This document shows positions 23,062-30,636 of a stretch of 64,000 bases of DNA, piece by piece; position 1 is the stretch's first letter; each line of letters opens with the position of its first letter. The stretch spans positions 434,001 to 498,000 of the forward strand of contig NZ_QXQA01000001.1 of NCBI RefSeq assembly GCF_003583765.1, read 5' to 3'. The DNA is from Paenibacillus nanensis (lineage in GTDB: Bacteria; Bacillota; Bacilli; Paenibacillales; Paenibacillaceae). The notes under the pieces are model-generated. The model saw only the letters and a program-made list of their open reading frames with translations, was not told the origin of the DNA and did not search any database. Made by a program: the position numbers and the translations under genes.

Positions 23062-24492
23062 ATGGCTAAATATGATATAACGGCATTCGGCGCAATCGGC
23101 GACGGAGCTTTCGATAACACTTCAGCATTTTCTCATGCAATTGCGGCCTGCGCGGAAGGCGGGGGCGGCACTGTATATGTGCCGGCCGGCACGTACTTGA
23201 CGGGCAGGATCAAGCTCGTCAGCCATATGACGCTGGAAATCGAGACAGGCGCGACGATTTTATTCAAGAATGAATTCGACGCCTATCCGGCGGAGAAGAC
23301 GCGCTGGTCCGGCTACGAATGCTATGGCTATTCGCCGCTGCTGTTCGGAAGCGGTCTTGAACGGGTAGCCATTAAAGGCGGCGGTGTCATTGACGGTCAA
23401 GGGGACGCCTGGTGGCAGGCGTACCGTAAGCTCCGCTACGAGGGCGCCGTTCCGGAATCCTCCGTCCGGCTGGAGCTGCTTGAGCTCAACCGCGGGCTCC
23501 GGGAGAGGATACGCAGCAATATTGTCGAATGGGACACGCAATTCCTTCGGCCGCCTCTCTTGCAGCTGATCGACTGCCGAGACATTGCGATCGAAGGCGT
23601 TACGCTGCGGCATTCGCCGTTCTGGAATACGCATCTCGTTTATTGCGAAGGCGTGCGCATTACAGGCGTCGCTTTCATAAATCCGTCTGATGCGCCGAAC
23701 GGCGACGGTCTTGACATCGACTCCTGCTCGGCCGTGCTTGTATCCAACTGCCGCTTTGATGTCGGCGACGATTGTTTATGTTTGAAATCCGGCATTGACG
23801 AGGACGGCAGGCGCGTCGGGCGTCCGACCGAATATGTGACGGTCACCAATTGTGTCATGAAGCACGGACACGGAGGCATCGTAATGGGCAGCGAGACGGC
23901 CGGGGGGATCCGGCACATTGTCGTATCGAACTGCTTGTTCATCGGCACGGACCGCGGCATCCGGATGAAGACGAACAGGGCCCGCGGCGGCGGGGTGGAG
24001 GACGTAAATATTAACGGCATACAAATGCGCGATGTGCTATGTCCGATTGTGATCAACGCGTTCTACCGGCACGGCATCGACGAGAGCAATCCGCTGCTGA
24101 CCAGCCATGAGCCCGTTCCGATATCCGATGGGACGCCGGTTATTCGGCGAATCTCGATCAGCAACTTGACTGCGCGCAACGCGCTCGCTTCGGCGGGCTT
24201 CCTGTACGGCTTGCCCGAGATGCCGATCGAAGACGTGGAGCTAAGCCATATTACCGTCGAGATGACGGAGGATCCGGAAGAGGCGGGCGGGGAGCCCGAT
24301 ATGGTGAAGGAGCGCCTCGTTATGGCCGGCGAAGGCATGTACTTTAAGCATGTCAGGGGGCTAACGCTGCACCAGGTTCGCGTCGAGACGCGCCAAGGCC
24401 CAGCCGTACGGCTCGCGCAGACGGAAGGAGCGTTTATCGATGGCGTGCATATGCGCCGCCGGCACCTGAATACGGAGATTATCGAACAATAG
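23062..24492 (+). CDS. Intracellular GH28 polygalacturonase-like hydrolase
   Basis: The 476-residue protein is a parallel beta-helix GH28 enzyme. The catalytic motifs are present in order: PNGDGLDIDS (residues 212-221, Asp215 and Asp218 region), GDD (235-237), GHGG (269-272) and RMK (301-303). No signal peptide is present, which is unusual for pectinases but normal for enzymes that trim imported oligosaccharides. It probably removes terminal galacturonate from oligogalacturonides or rhamnogalacturonides taken up by the transporter encoded in the same operon; released uronate would feed UxaC. The ATG is preceded by AGGGGAGG. It is the last gene before a clear terminator. Confidence 0.9.
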   Translation: MAKYDITAFGAIGDGAFDNTSAFSHAIAACAEGGGGTVYVPAGTYLTGRIKLVSHMTLEIETGATILFKNEFDAYPAEKTRWSGYECYGYSPLLFGSGLERVAIKGGGVIDGQGDAWWQAYRKLRYEGAVPESSVRLELLELNRGLRERIRSNIVEWDTQFLRPPLLQLIDCRDIAIEGVTLRHSPFWNTHLVYCEGVRITGVAFINPSDAPNGDGLDIDSCSAVLVSNCRFDVGDDCLCLKSGIDEDGRRVGRPTEYVTVTNCVMKHGHGGIVMGSETAGGIRHIVVSNCLFIGTDRGIRMKTNRARGGGVEDVNINGIQMRDVLCPIVINAFYRHGIDESNPLLTSHEPVPISDGTPVIRRISISNLTARNALASAGFLYGLPEMPIEDVELSHITVEMTEDPEEAGGEPDMVKERLVMAGEGMYFKHVRGLTLHQVRVETRQGPAVRLAQTEGAFIDGVHMRRRHLNTEIIEQ

Positions 24493-24501
24493 GAGCAGAG
24501 G

Positions 24502-24527
24502 GAAGCTGCGGTTGCGGCTTCTTTTTT
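24502..24527 (+). terminator. Terminator of the pectic-sugar operon
   Basis: GAAGCTGC (24502-24509) and GCGGCTTC (24514-24521) pair with one G-T pair around GGTT, followed by six T. Confidence 0.85.
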
Positions 24528-24559
24528 ATTGGTTAAGCAGCGGCAAAATATACAATTAC

Positions 24560-24589
24560 GCAACAATCTGCCTGTCCAAAGGGTATAAT
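24560..24589 (+). promoter_or_regulatory. Possible sigma-A promoter for the phosphodiesterase gene
   Basis: A perfect TATAAT (24584-24589) has a weak -35 box GCAACA 18 bases upstream, 40 bases before the ATG. Confidence 0.45.
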
Positions 24590-24628
24590 GGGATATATCA
24601 TCATGACGTAAGAATAGGATGAATCATT

Positions 24629-26401
24629 ATGCTTAAATTGCTGGGCAGAAGCATACGCGATTTCCGGGCTTCCTATAAAAAGCTGCTGTTTTTTGAATAT
24701 TTGTACATGCTGGTCACCAGCTTTGTCATCATTCCGGTTATTACGTTCATTTTTAACCGTGTTTTGACCGTTGTCGGCTCGGGCAGGCTGCTGAACGGCG
24801 AGGTTTATCAAATCGGCTCCACCTACGAAGGGGTGCTTGGCTTACTCATGATCGGCTTGGTCGCATCGTTCGCGCTTTTTATCGAGCTGTGCGTCCTTGT
24901 CATCATGGTGCAGCAGCGTCTCGTCGGCAAATCGGTCGCCATCTCGGATGCGGTGCTGACGACGCTGCGCCAGACGCCCCGGCTGTTCGGATTCGGTATT
25001 GTGCAGCTGATCTTTTTTCTGCTGGTGCTTATTCCGTTTATCGAATCGCCGCTCTCCGAGTCGTTCTATGCGTTATTTAATGTGCCGATCTTTTTGCAGA
25101 GCAGAGTATTAAACGCTTCGGCAGCCATGACGATCGTCTACGTTCTGCTGCTAATTCTTCTGCTGTATACGGTGCTGAGGTGGATCTTCGTTCTTCATTT
25201 TATTACGCTGGAGGGCAAAACCATTACAGAGGCGATCAGGAGCAGTCTCATCCTCACGAGGGGGAGACGGCTGCAGCTGTTCTTCATGCTGTTCGCGGTG
25301 AATGCGCTCGTCATCGGAACGGGCTTCGGAACGCTGTCGCTGCTGTCCGCCCTGCCGTCTTGGCTCGATATTAACGTGCTCCTCGCGTTTACCAACCATT
25401 ACTCTTTGACGCTGTCTACCATTTTGACGTACATGTTCGCACTGCTCATTATGCCGGTGAATATCATCTTCTTGACCCGCCTCTTCTATTATTTCGGCCA
25501 TAACAAAGGGGTGAAGATGACGGACCGGCTGAACATTCGTCCAAGCTGGCTTGGAAGGCTGGAAAACCAAGCGGCCGAATATATGAAAAACCAAAGAAGA
25601 ACCCGGCTTCTGTACGGAGCTGCAGCCGCGATTTATTTGAGTCTTGCGCTATTTGTGGGCTTCAAATCGAATGAAAGCCTGGTGTATGCCAAGTGGAGCG
25701 TGCTGATCTCAGCCCATCGGGGCGATTCCGAGGCTGTGCCGGAAAATTCGCTTCTGTCTGTCACATCCGCTATCGAAAAAGGCGTTCAGTCCGTCGAGCT
25801 GGATGTTCAGCTGACAAAGGACGGAGTCGCGGTGCTGCATCATGACTATAGCCTAAGACGAATGGCGGGCATTCCGGAAAGCGTGTCCGACCTTACCTAT
25901 GACGAGCTGAGCAGGCTTTCGATCGGGCAGGACGCCGATCTGGCGGATATTCGGATTCCGATGTTAAGCGAGGCGCTCGCCGAAGCGAAGGGGCGCATTA
26001 AGCTGCTTCTTGATTTGAAGCCGTACGGGCCGGGCGAAGAGCTTGTGCGGGAAGTCGTCACGCTTGTTCAGCAATTCGAGATGGAGCAGGACGTCTACAT
26101 TCAGTCGTTTGACGGCGACACGCTGAAGCTGATTCGGGCGATGGAGCCGGACATTAGAATCGGCCAAATTCTTTATTTTGCGCTGGGCGACCTTTCAAAG
26201 CTGGATGTGGACTTTTATACGATTGAAAAGGTGATGCTTACGAAGACGTTTGTCGAGCGGGCGCATGCGGACGGACGGGAGGTCTGGGTATGGACGGTAA
26301 ACAGCGAGCGGAATTTGAAGGAAGTGCTGAAGTTTCAGATCGACGGCATTGTGACCGATTACCCGGTGCTTGCGCAATCGCTGGTGGAGCTTGATTTGTA
26401 A
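24629..26401 (+). CDS. Membrane glycerophosphodiester phosphodiesterase
   Basis: The 590-residue protein has an N-terminal membrane domain of about six to eight helices (residues 1-345, GPDPase_memb type) and a C-terminal GDPD catalytic domain (about 360-590). The GDPD motifs are present: AHRGD...PENS, then SVELDVQLTKDG and LHHDYSLRRM (metal and catalytic His residues), with the usual C-terminal VWVWTVN-like strand (reads EVWVWTVNSERN). It would cleave glycerophosphodiesters to glycerol-3-phosphate and an alcohol, possibly from lipid or teichoic acid turnover. There is no clear ribosome site beyond AGGATGA near 24617. It forms a single-gene unit. Confidence 0.88.
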   Translation: MLKLLGRSIRDFRASYKKLLFFEYLYMLVTSFVIIPVITFIFNRVLTVVGSGRLLNGEVYQIGSTYEGVLGLLMIGLVASFALFIELCVLVIMVQQRLVGKSVAISDAVLTTLRQTPRLFGFGIVQLIFFLLVLIPFIESPLSESFYALFNVPIFLQSRVLNASAAMTIVYVLLLILLLYTVLRWIFVLHFITLEGKTITEAIRSSLILTRGRRLQLFFMLFAVNALVIGTGFGTLSLLSALPSWLDINVLLAFTNHYSLTLSTILTYMFALLIMPVNIIFLTRLFYYFGHNKGVKMTDRLNIRPSWLGRLENQAAEYMKNQRRTRLLYGAAAAIYLSLALFVGFKSNESLVYAKWSVLISAHRGDSEAVPENSLLSVTSAIEKGVQSVELDVQLTKDGVAVLHHDYSLRRMAGIPESVSDLTYDELSRLSIGQDADLADIRIPMLSEALAEAKGRIKLLLDLKPYGPGEELVREVVTLVQQFEMEQDVYIQSFDGDTLKLIRAMEPDIRIGQILYFALGDLSKLDVDFYTIEKVMLTKTFVERAHADGREVWVWTVNSERNLKEVLKFQIDGIVTDYPVLAQSLVELDL

Positions 26402-26523
26402 AAGCGGTTGATTATTTGGAGGAGAATGGATATGATGAGGAGGAATTGAAAGCCTGTATGTGACTGGCGGAGCATGGGGAACCATGAGGGAGCATATGAG
26501 GGGCTATAGCCGTACGCCTGGGC

Positions 26524-26562
26524 AGAGGTAAGGAGAAGCGTTCTCCTTGCCTCTTTATTTTT
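26524..26562 (+). terminator. Terminator before the PurO-like gene
   Basis: AGAGGTAAGGAGAA and TTCTCCTTGCCTCT form a near-perfect 14-bp stem with a GCG loop (26524-26554), followed by a run of T. It closes the phosphodiesterase unit. The 120 bases before it hold no gene that I can support. Confidence 0.85.
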
Positions 26563-26585
26563 TTCACAAAGGAGCGAATGACCAT

Positions 26586-27299
26586 ATGGAAACCTATCCG
26601 CAGCGTTTATTTGAAAACCCGTATCCGGGGAGGACGATTATCGTCGGAATGACTCCATCCAGATCGCATTATGTTCAGGTGTATTGGATCATGGGGAGAA
26701 GCGTCAACAGCCGCAACCGTGTTTTTGTGCGCGAGGGCCGGATGGTGCGGAACAAGGCGTTCGACCCTGCGAAGCTGGAAGACCCGTCGCTTATTATTTA
26801 TGATCCGATCCGGCACTTCGAGCATGTGCATATCGTTACGAACGGCGATCAGACGGACACGATTTATGAAGGATTACAATCGGGCCGGAGCTTCGAGCAA
26901 TCGTTGATGCTGCGGGAGTTCGAGCCGGACGCGCCCCATTATACGCCGCGCATTTCCGCCATCATGGATACGAGATCGGGTAGCTGCTGCTTATCCATAT
27001 TGAAGACAACGGAGAATGATCCCTCCGTTTGCTTGCGCCACTTCTATCATTACAGCCGTTTCAAAAAGGGCATCGGCCACTGCATCCATACCTACGCGTC
27101 GGAGAAGAACGGGATCTTGAAGCCCTTTGAAGGCGAGCCGTTCGAGACGCCGTTATTCGATTCGTTGGAGGAGACGGCGGACTTCTACTGGTCGCGCATT
27201 CACCCGGACAATAAAATCGCCTTGGCGGTCAAATTTATCGATACGCAAAGCGAAGAGATAAGCCTGTTCATTTGCAATAAAAACGAAGGCATCCGGTAA
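26586..27299 (+). CDS. IMP cyclohydrolase (PurO)-like protein
   Basis: The 237-residue protein resembles the PurO family: YPGRTIIVGMTPSRSHYVQVYW at the N-terminus (given here for recognition: GRTIIVGMTPSRS, residues about 14-26) and SRNRVF close behind are the conserved family segments. PurO converts formylaminoimidazole-carboxamide ribotide to IMP in Archaea; bacterial relatives also occur but their role is not well established, because bacteria usually use PurH. AAAGGAG lies 11 bases before the ATG at 26586, and the terminator above rules out the longer frame. It is a single-gene unit with its own terminator; no other purine genes are nearby. Assignment is by motif memory and moderately sure. 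Confidence 0.6.
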   Translation: METYPQRLFENPYPGRTIIVGMTPSRSHYVQVYWIMGRSVNSRNRVFVREGRMVRNKAFDPAKLEDPSLIIYDPIRHFEHVHIVTNGDQTDTIYEGLQSGRSFEQSLMLREFEPDAPHYTPRISAIMDTRSGSCCLSILKTTENDPSVCLRHFYHYSRFKKGIGHCIHTYASEKNGILKPFEGEPFETPLFDSLEETADFYWSRIHPDNKIALAVKFIDTQSEEISLFICNKNEGIR

Positions 27300-27314
27300 A
27301 AAATGATTTAAACG

Positions 27315-27350
27315 AGAGGTATGACATTTTATGTCGTACCTCTTGTTTTA
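27315..27350 (+). terminator. Terminator of the PurO-like gene
   Basis: AGAGGTATGACAT (27315-27327) and ATGTCGTACCTCT (27331-27343) pair with one mismatch around TTT and are followed by TGTTTTA. The same T-rich stretch merges into a TATAAT at 27349-27354, a possible -10 box for the next gene. Confidence 0.8.
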
Positions 27351-27388
27351 TAATGGGGGCATCTTCAATGAAAAGAGGTTAGCCTGTT

Positions 27389-27577
27389 ATGCCAAAAACA
27401 AAAAGAGGCCGCGTGCTGTGGAAAATGCCATCGCGCGGAAGAGGCACATGCCCGATTTGCTCCAGCACGCGTATAAAGCTGTTGTATACGCAGACGAGCT
27501 CGAGCGGCAAATCCTTTCAAGTGTGCAAGCGCTGCTCGAACGCGCCGCAGGACCGGGTAGACGCCGCACTGATGTAA
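27389..27577 (+). CDS. Zinc-ribbon miniprotein of unknown function
   Basis: The 62-residue basic protein has two cysteine pairs (TCPICSS near residue 20 and VCKRCSN near residue 46) spaced like a zinc ribbon; the rest is rich in Lys, Arg and Ser. AAGAGG lies 11 bases before the ATG. The size and fold suggest an RNA- or ribosome-associated, or a transcription-associated, small zinc protein. It sits 72 bases upstream of the WYL regulator on the same strand. No specific family is recognised. Confidence 0.65.
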   Translation: MPKTKRGRVLWKMPSRGRGTCPICSSTRIKLLYTQTSSSGKSFQVCKRCSNAPQDRVDAALM

Positions 27578-27648
27578 AGTCCTGTTGCAGGAAAGCCCAT
27601 TTGGTGCTGTAATGAGGAGAACGACGTAAAAGAAGGGGCTGTTTGGGG

Positions 27649-28560
27649 ATGAGCAATTTGCATCGTATCGGGTGGTTTGATCAGCAGGTGCGGGCGGGCG
27701 CCTACCCGAACAGCAGCCGTCTTGCCAAGCATTTCGAAATTTCGCAAAGGCAGGCCGCGCGCGATATCGAATATATGGTTACCTCGCTGCGCGCGCCTCT
27801 TCAATATGTGGCCAAGCATAGAGGCTATTGCTATGCGGATGATGCTTTTGTGCTGCCTCATTTGTATATGACGGACGAGGAGAAGCGGGTGCTGAAATAT
27901 TTGGCGCATCGGTATCGGCATTATCATTACGACCATTCGGAGCAGGTTCAGCGCGTCGCCGATTTGCTTAGCCGATTTGAGGGCGAGGACATGCACGGCG
28001 ATCCCGGTCTTGAACGCCTGCCCATATTCGATGCCGATCCGGTTATGATGCAGCATCTGGAGCTGATCTCGCGGGCTATTACGGAAAACCGTAGCCTGCA
28101 CCTGATTTACAAGGACCAGAACGGTGAACGCAATCTGCATGGAAGCCCGATTAAATTTTATTCCCGCTATCACGCCGATTACGTCCTCCTATACACGGAC
28201 AGCGGCGAGCAGCCCGTCAGCTTGAGACTGGACGGCATCATCCGGCTTTCCATCGGCGGCCCTGCCTCTATCGCGAATACCGGGATGAATGATACCGAAT
28301 CGCAAGGAAGGAAGCCTGTCCGGGCTCCTTATCTCGCAAAAGTAAAATTGAAAGCACCCTTGAGCGGCGACAGCTGGCAAGGGTACCGCATTCAAATGCG
28401 GGAAGAGCTTTTTTATACGGTTATCTTTTATGACATGGACAGCTTCTTACAGCATCTGCTTGTCGCCGATTGGGAGGAGCTGCTGGCTCCGAAGTGGCTG
28501 AAGGAGAAGCTTCGAATCCGGTGCGAGCAGGCGATCAAACGATTGGATGAATCGATGTAG
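27649..28560 (+). CDS. WYL-domain transcriptional regulator
   Basis: The 303-residue protein has an N-terminal winged helix (residues 4-60, SRLAKHFEISQRQAARDIEYM) and a WYL-type ligand-sensing domain (about 140-225) with the segment RYHADYVLLYTDSG in place of the strict WYL triad, followed by the usual C-terminal region. Such regulators often bind a nucleotide, nucleic acid or other ligand and commonly control defence or stress loci. The ATG at 27649 is chosen, with AAGGGG upstream; a TTG at 27643 is possible. It is 18 bases ahead of two tandem paralogs on the same strand, so they probably form one operon that it may regulate. Confidence 0.85.
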   Translation: MSNLHRIGWFDQQVRAGAYPNSSRLAKHFEISQRQAARDIEYMVTSLRAPLQYVAKHRGYCYADDAFVLPHLYMTDEEKRVLKYLAHRYRHYHYDHSEQVQRVADLLSRFEGEDMHGDPGLERLPIFDADPVMMQHLELISRAITENRSLHLIYKDQNGERNLHGSPIKFYSRYHADYVLLYTDSGEQPVSLRLDGIIRLSIGGPASIANTGMNDTESQGRKPVRAPYLAKVKLKAPLSGDSWQGYRIQMREELFYTVIFYDMDSFLQHLLVADWEELLAPKWLKEKLRIRCEQAIKRLDESM

Positions 28561-28578
28561 ACAGCGAGGGGACGGGGA

Positions 28579-29577
28579 ATGACACACGTCAGTCTTAAGG
28601 GGCTTACAATGGTGCGGGAGTCGAAGTCGTATATCGATAGTCTGCATGCCATTCTAACAGCGGCGCATTTATATGACGGACCCAAGTATAGACTTTCCGG
28701 CCTGACCGGCATGTCGTATAAATTCAGCGTGCATGAACGGCTGCTCCCTTTATCCGTGACAGCCTATGGCCAATGGGGGAGCGAGCACCGCCCCGCCGCT
28801 CATAATATAGGCTTGTTTTCGATAATCGACGCGGGCCGAACACGGCATCCGACATTCCGTCATTATCAGCAGGAGGCGGTCAAAAGAACGAAGCTCAGCC
28901 TGGATCAAGGCGTCGGCGTCATGTATTGGCTGCCCGAATTCGGAGTTATTGACGGCTATGATGACGAGGACCGCGTATTTTTTGTGCAGGACGGATGGTC
29001 GAGCGAGAAGCAAATCGTGCTCTACGATAACTTCGGGTTAAATTTCACGGAGTTTTGGTATTACGAAACGTTCGGGCGGAAAGTAGACATTCCGTATGAA
29101 GCGATGCTGCTGGAATCCATTCGTCTTGCGATTACGGATTGGGACACCCCCTACAAAACATTGCCCCATAAGGACATTGGATCGGGCAAGCTGGCTTACG
29201 ATTTTTTTGTTCGGGCTCTGGAGCATGGGGATTTCGATGAACGCGGGGCAGTCTATATTCTAAATTCTTTTATCCAGTCCAGAAAAGAAATTCGCGCATA
29301 CTTGCAGGAGGCGCGCGGCATATGGACTGAATGGGATCATGCTGCGGATTTGTTCCGCCAGCTAGCCGATTTATTCCCCGGTATGGAAAGCTGCATGATT
29401 GCGGCGGAAGGGGATAAACGCATCGATCGTCAGAAGACCGGCGAGCTGATCGGGCTTCTGCGCGCCGCGCAGGCCATCGAAGACGCTGCGGTTGACCGGT
29501 TTCGCGCAGTGTCCGCCGCTTATCCGGACCGGAAACGGTCGATCGTGCCGCGTTGGGGAGTCCATACGCCGAAATGA
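28579..29577 (+). CDS. BtrH_N/C39-like protein lacking the catalytic Cys, paralog A
   Basis: The 332-residue protein is not firmly assigned. Its N-terminal half resembles the BtrH N-terminal (C39-like) fold: a SYIDSLHAIL helix where the nucleophile is normally found (no Cys here), then KYRLSGLTGMSYKF, then a LDQGVGVMYWLPEFGVIDGYDDE strand pair near residues 110-133 equivalent to the His/Asp half of the site (the usual His is absent). The C-terminal half is helical (residues 190-310). GAGGGG lies 7 bases before the ATG. It overlaps nothing, and its paralog follows after 20 bases. A pseudoenzyme or a ligand-binding role is possible; natural-product acyltransferase relatives are known. Function is open. 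Confidence 0.6.
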   Translation: MTHVSLKGLTMVRESKSYIDSLHAILTAAHLYDGPKYRLSGLTGMSYKFSVHERLLPLSVTAYGQWGSEHRPAAHNIGLFSIIDAGRTRHPTFRHYQQEAVKRTKLSLDQGVGVMYWLPEFGVIDGYDDEDRVFFVQDGWSSEKQIVLYDNFGLNFTEFWYYETFGRKVDIPYEAMLLESIRLAITDWDTPYKTLPHKDIGSGKLAYDFFVRALEHGDFDERGAVYILNSFIQSRKEIRAYLQEARGIWTEWDHAADLFRQLADLFPGMESCMIAAEGDKRIDRQKTGELIGLLRAAQAIEDAAVDRFRAVSAAYPDRKRSIVPRWGVHTPK

Positions 29578-29597
29578 TGAGATAGGGAGGGAAGGAG

Positions 29598-30563
29598 ATG
29601 GCGGTAGTTATACCGGGTTTGAAAATGGTCATCGAATCCGAGTCCTATATGGACGCCATGCATGCCGTGTTAACGAATAAGGGATGGATGACGATGCCCA
29701 AGTATAGGCTCGCCGGCATGACGGCTGCCGCATTCCGCTTTACAGTGAACCGCCGCCTAACCCCGGAATCCCCCACGGCGTATAACTGGGTTGCCGAAAA
29801 CTTTTTGGCGGCGGACTTTATCGGGGTAACGGCCGGTTCGGATGCAGGCTTCCGCTTCGACGCTGTATTTCCTCTATATCGGGAGCATGCCATCGCCCAG
29901 ATTAAACGGGCGATCGACTCCGGGATAGGCGCGATTGTATGGAAGGACCGATTTGTCGTGGCAGCCGGCTATGACGATGAACGGCAATCGCTCTTCATTT
30001 CGAACGGGGTATCGGAGGAGCTGGAGGAGCTGCCATACGGATCGTTCGGCATGAATGCTTCTCCCTATTGGTACTATCAGGTATTGGGCAACCGGATCGA
30101 GCTTGATCCGATGGAAATATATAGGGAATCGCTCATGCAGGCCATCCATAAATGGGAGACGCATGACCCGATGCTTCCGGAAGCGGATTACGCATGCGGC
30201 CGTTCGGCCTACGATGCGATTATAAATGCGCTTCGGAACAGGAATTACGACCGGGATGGCATGCGGACTGTCACTCGTGCTTATGCTGCGGCCAAGCGAG
30301 ACATTAGGCGGTACATGGAGACTCTTGAGTTGTGTTGGCCTCAGTTGAAGCGGGCAGCCAGTCATTACGCTTCAGTAGAGCTTAGCTTCCGAGAGGCGGC
30401 ACGATTGGCGGCTTTGGACAATGAACTGACCGAAGAAGCAAATCGTAAGCTGATCAGGTTGTTCGCCATCGCCGCGCAGTCGGAGCAATCCGCGATTGAT
30501 GTCATAAAAAGTTTCATGCGCGAGACCATTCATATTCGAAAACATGACATCGCTCTCCGATAA
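29598..30563 (+). CDS. BtrH_N/C39-like protein lacking the catalytic Cys, paralog B
   Basis: The 321-residue protein is a paralog of the preceding one: SYMDAMHAVL, PKYRLAGMTAAAFRF, IDSGIGAIVW and AAGYDDE align with SYIDSLHAIL, PKYRLSGLTGMSYKF, LDQGVGVMYW and IDGYDDE at the same places. Both proteins lack Cys in the helix where C39-like enzymes keep the nucleophile. GGGAGG lies about 7 bases before the ATG. It ends before a perfect bidirectional terminator, which closes the WYL operon. The two copies have drifted enough that a single ancestral duplication, not a recent one, is likely; they may form a heterodimer. Confidence 0.6.
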   Translation: MAVVIPGLKMVIESESYMDAMHAVLTNKGWMTMPKYRLAGMTAAAFRFTVNRRLTPESPTAYNWVAENFLAADFIGVTAGSDAGFRFDAVFPLYREHAIAQIKRAIDSGIGAIVWKDRFVVAAGYDDERQSLFISNGVSEELEELPYGSFGMNASPYWYYQVLGNRIELDPMEIYRESLMQAIHKWETHDPMLPEADYACGRSAYDAIINALRNRNYDRDGMRTVTRAYAAAKRDIRRYMETLELCWPQLKRAASHYASVELSFREAARLAALDNELTEEANRKLIRLFAIAAQSEQSAIDVIKSFMRETIHIRKHDIALR

Positions 30564-30583
30564 AGATCAGGGATAAGAAAAGT

Positions 30584-30629
30584 AATGGATAGCGTTCAGA
30601 GAGCTGGAGAACGCTATCCATTTCTATTT
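30584..30629. terminator. Bidirectional terminator between convergent units
   Basis: AATGGATAGCGTTC (30584-30597) pairs perfectly over 14 bp with GAACGCTATCCATT (30609-30622). A T-rich tract follows on the plus strand and a TTTTC tract on the minus strand. Confidence 0.92.
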
Positions 30630-30636
30630 TCAGCGC

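Noticed and set aside
25759..25765. TGTCACA resembling an ECF41 -35 box
   Set aside because: It is inside the phosphodiesterase gene and has no CGTC at the right distance.
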